From Synergistaceae bacterium (lineage in GTDB: Bacteria > Synergistota > Synergistia > Synergistales > Aminobacteriaceae), in the NCBI GenBank assembly GCA_017394925.1, contig JAFPWQ010000305.1:1-8288 (forward strand): 8,288 nt of DNA, given 5' to 3'. The notes beneath the pieces were generated by a model. The model was not told the DNA's origin. It saw only the letters and a program-made list of their open reading frames with translations, and did not search any database. This document shows, piece after piece, positions 6,053 through 8,288 of this stretch. Position 1 is the first letter of the stretch; each line of letters begins with the position of its first letter. The translations under genes were made by a program, and so were the position numbers.

Positions 6053-8288
6053 ATGCAAAGGCTCGCTGTCGATTTAACTCAATGGGAACGTAATAATTTT
6101 ATCTCTGCACATAACCTGCCCGACATTAACATAATCTTTCCTTCAAGAGAGATTTATTTTTCTCCTGCTCTGCTCCATGTCATGCGTCTCAACGATAAGA
6201 ACTGCCCAAAAACTTTAGATCAATGGTTTGAACTCTGCCACCCGGGCAATCACATTCAGATCGCAAAGATTGAACGCACTTTAAACTCTCACGATAATTT
6301 TGTGTCCGTAGTCAGAAAATTATATTGCGGTGATGGCATTTACAGATCATTCAGGCTTGATGCATTCATTCAGAGAGATAAAGACGGAATGCCCGTTAAG
6401 ATGACAGGAACAGAGACTCTCGCATTAGGTGCATGGCTCTCACTTGCAGACGAAGGAGACAGAATCACATGCGAAGACTCAAACGGAAGAGTACGAGTGC
6501 TTGAGGCAGTCAGCATTCAGGGAGTGATGACGCTCAGAGACATAAGCGAGATTGAAGACATGCAGCGTGAGAATGAGACGCTCAGAAGGGAAATACAGAG
6601 GCGTATCTTCATGGGTACTCACACGGATATGAACATTCCTGATGAAAGAGGCACAGAAGGAATCTTACGCGGAGACATTGAAGAGATAATCAATCTTGCG
6701 TTAAACGTTCTGCCTGGAAACAATCAGCTCAAGGCATTAAGACGTTCAATTAATGAGCCAAATTTTATGATTGGGATTGCAGGACTGACCAGCAGCGGAA
6801 AATCTACGTTCATGAATGCGCTTTTAGGCGAGAAATTAATCCCCGAACAGACAAGAGCAACAACGAATATCCCGGTGATATGCCGTGAAGGTGAAACGAG
6901 ATATGCAAGAGTGTTCTATCAGGACGGAAGGCATGAAGACATTCGCGGCAATAAACTTGATACGTCATACATGAAGAGTATAGCGTCCGAGAACTATAGT
7001 TCAGGGAGCAGATTGCACAAGAGCAACGGACTCTCACGAATCGAAATCACTATACCCGGTGCAATGATTCCAGAAGGCTTTTGCTTCGCTGATACTCCCG
7101 GAGCTGACGCGCTTACAGGTTCTGGAGGCTCTGCACTGCGCAACATACTGCCTGAGTTCGACATGATATTTTACGTTACACCGTTACGTTCCCGTCTTAA
7201 GGGTTCGGATTATGATTTTCTGAAAAATATTCTCGCACTGAACAAGCGAATAGTGTTTATACTTACGCAGACGGATTTGGAACGTGATGATTCAGAAGCA
7301 GGAAAAGTAATTCATTCAACGCATGAAAAAATTATGTCTGACATTCACGCACTCAGGGAAGACATGAAGAAATTCTCAGGGCTTGATGTCGATGTAATTC
7401 CCATATCGGCAAGAAACGCTCTCGAAAATTTTTACAGCCGTAATAATTCACACTGGCATAATTCAAATATCGAATGCATAGCGAATTATCTTGCACCCCT
7501 AATGCATAACACATTCTCACACGCATTAACACTCAGGGCCGAACGTACACTCAGAGTTATCGAGTCGTCATTGTCTCAGGGAAATATTACCGGCTCATCA
7601 CGCTGGCGGCTCGGAGACATTGCCGGAAAATTGCGGCTCATTCTTCGTGATTGCGAGGTCATGCCGGATTTATCACATGCGTATTCATTCAGTGAGACGA
7701 TAAAGCATAATCCTGAACTGAAATATAATTTGCTTGGGTCATTAATGGCCTCAATGAGAGAACGTGAATTCAGAAATAAATTTTTTGCATTAAAGGCATT
7801 AAACGGAAAACGAAAAATTATTTTGCTCAGTGCAGAAAGAAATCACAGCATGAAATTATTCGCGCGTCTTTCACATAATCTCATGCTTGAGTCTCTTCCT
7901 GACGGTGAGGCAAGCTCTCACGAATGGCTGTATTCGGGTTATTCTATGCCTTTCGGATGCATAAATCTGCCCGTGATGAATTCAGGAGATAATATTCTGA
8001 TTGCATCGTCGGACTCAAAATTGCGGAATAATATCGACTGGCATAAACTCTTCCGTGAGTATACGCCTGTCGTGAGCGTTGACCTTGCACGAGTCGATTC
8101 GGGACTTTCTGACTTGTCGCACTCACCATACATAACAGGGCTTGCATTGTCGGACTGGGTACTTGCGTTCGGGAATGCGGGTATGTTCGACACACGGCAG
8201 ACGGATTTAGTTGCGCAGGTTCCCGGAAGAGTGAAAGAGTTCATAGAGATTAACGGATTAAAATCTCCTGAATGGTTTATATTCGAGA
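6053..8288 (+). CDS. PAS domain fused to a dynamin-like GTPase (3' end outside window)
   Basis: The frame stays open for 745 codons to the window edge, so the C-terminus is missing. Residues about 25-125 resemble a PAS fold with PAC-like end: LDQWFELCHPGN (55-66), a YCGDGIYRSFRLDAFI strand pair (91-106) and RDKDGMPVKMTGTE (108-121). A short coiled coil follows (about 163-185). The G domain then has all motifs: P-loop GLTSSGKST (244-252), a switch I threonine in TRATTN (267-272), DTPG (347-350), the G4 motif TQTD (405-408) and an ISAR stretch (451-454) in the G5 position. The long gap between G1 and G3 and the IPEQTRATTNIPV stretch are typical of bacterial dynamin-like proteins and unlike small Ras-type GTPases. 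Helical sequence follows (about 475-580), then a region resembling a decayed second G domain (about 585-745). There is no signal peptide or obvious membrane segment in the visible part. Known dynamin-like proteins bind and remodel membranes and self-assemble; here a PAS input to the GTPase is inferred. The ligand, cofactor and target are unknown. Confidence 0.85.
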   Translation, partial: MQRLAVDLTQWERNNFISAHNLPDINIIFPSREIYFSPALLHVMRLNDKNCPKTLDQWFELCHPGNHIQIAKIERTLNSHDNFVSVVRKLYCGDGIYRSFRLDAFIQRDKDGMPVKMTGTETLALGAWLSLADEGDRITCEDSNGRVRVLEAVSIQGVMTLRDISEIEDMQRENETLRREIQRRIFMGTHTDMNIPDERGTEGILRGDIEEIINLALNVLPGNNQLKALRRSINEPNFMIGIAGLTSSGKSTFMNALLGEKLIPEQTRATTNIPVICREGETRYARVFYQDGRHEDIRGNKLDTSYMKSIASENYSSGSRLHKSNGLSRIEITIPGAMIPEGFCFADTPGADALTGSGGSALRNILPEFDMIFYVTPLRSRLKGSDYDFLKNILALNKRIVFILTQTDLERDDSEAGKVIHSTHEKIMSDIHALREDMKKFSGLDVDVIPISARNALENFYSRNNSHWHNSNIECIANYLAPLMHNTFSHALTLRAERTLRVIESSLSQGNITGSSRWRLGDIAGKLRLILRDCEVMPDLSHAYSFSETIKHNPELKYNLLGSLMASMREREFRNKFFALKALNGKRKIILLSAERNHSMKLFARLSHNLMLESLPDGEASSHEWLYSGYSMPFGCINLPVMNSGDNILIASSDSKLRNNIDWHKLFREYTPVVSVDLARVDSGLSDLSHSPYITGLALSDWVLAFGNAGMFDTRQTDLVAQVPGRVKEFIEINGLKSPEWFIFE

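Noticed and set aside
7939..8244. Minus-strand open frames of 83-101 codons near the right edge
   Set aside because: They lie antisense to the continuous PAS-GTPase frame. The plus frame has clear domain signals, while these have none.

Overview
The window holds four protein-coding genes, reads as ordinary bacterial chromosome, and is almost fully coding. Three genes lie on the minus strand in the order lysA, an Rpn-family nuclease, fliD. The fourth, a PAS domain joined to a dynamin-like GTPase, is divergent on the plus strand and runs off the right edge. I see no rRNA, tRNA, CRISPR array, insertion-sequence ends or origin. No stretch over 300 bases lacks a gene; the longest gaps are 77-85 bases. 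The organism is a flagellated bacterium that decarboxylates diaminopimelate, with moderately low GC. The style of the proteins suggests an uncultured gut or rumen Synergistota, with Firmicutes or spirochaetes as alternatives. This placement is an impression and not a result.

Layout, left to right. Positions 20-56 hold a strong minus-strand terminator. Positions 78-3701 (minus) encode an unusually large flagellar cap protein, FliD (1207 aa). Its ends are standard, but its middle is expanded by repeated beta-rich modules, two pairs of which are recent-looking tandem duplications. A perfect ribosome binding site and a sigma-28-like promoter precede it. Positions 3781-4677 (minus) encode a 298-aa PD-(D/E)XK nuclease of the Rpn/COG5464 type, with a tail built from 12-bp repeats. 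Positions 4690-5967 (minus) encode diaminopimelate decarboxylase, only 12 bases upstream of the nuclease gene, so the two are probably cotranscribed. Positions 5968-6052 are a short divergent intergenic region. From 6053 to the edge, an open frame of 745 codons on the plus strand encodes the PAS-GTPase fusion. It has no stop inside the window, so an ORF search that requires a stop would miss it.

How the genes fit together: fliD appears to have its own flagellar-type promoter and terminator, so it is probably a separate late flagellar unit. The lysA-nuclease pair combines a housekeeping gene with a probable mobile or selfish passenger. The PAS-dynamin protein is the most unusual item: a PAS fold and a short linker precede a complete dynamin-type G domain, with a possible second, degenerate G domain after it. 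That suggests a membrane-remodelling or signalling GTPase controlled by a sensory domain. The function is inferred, and the C-terminus lies outside the window.
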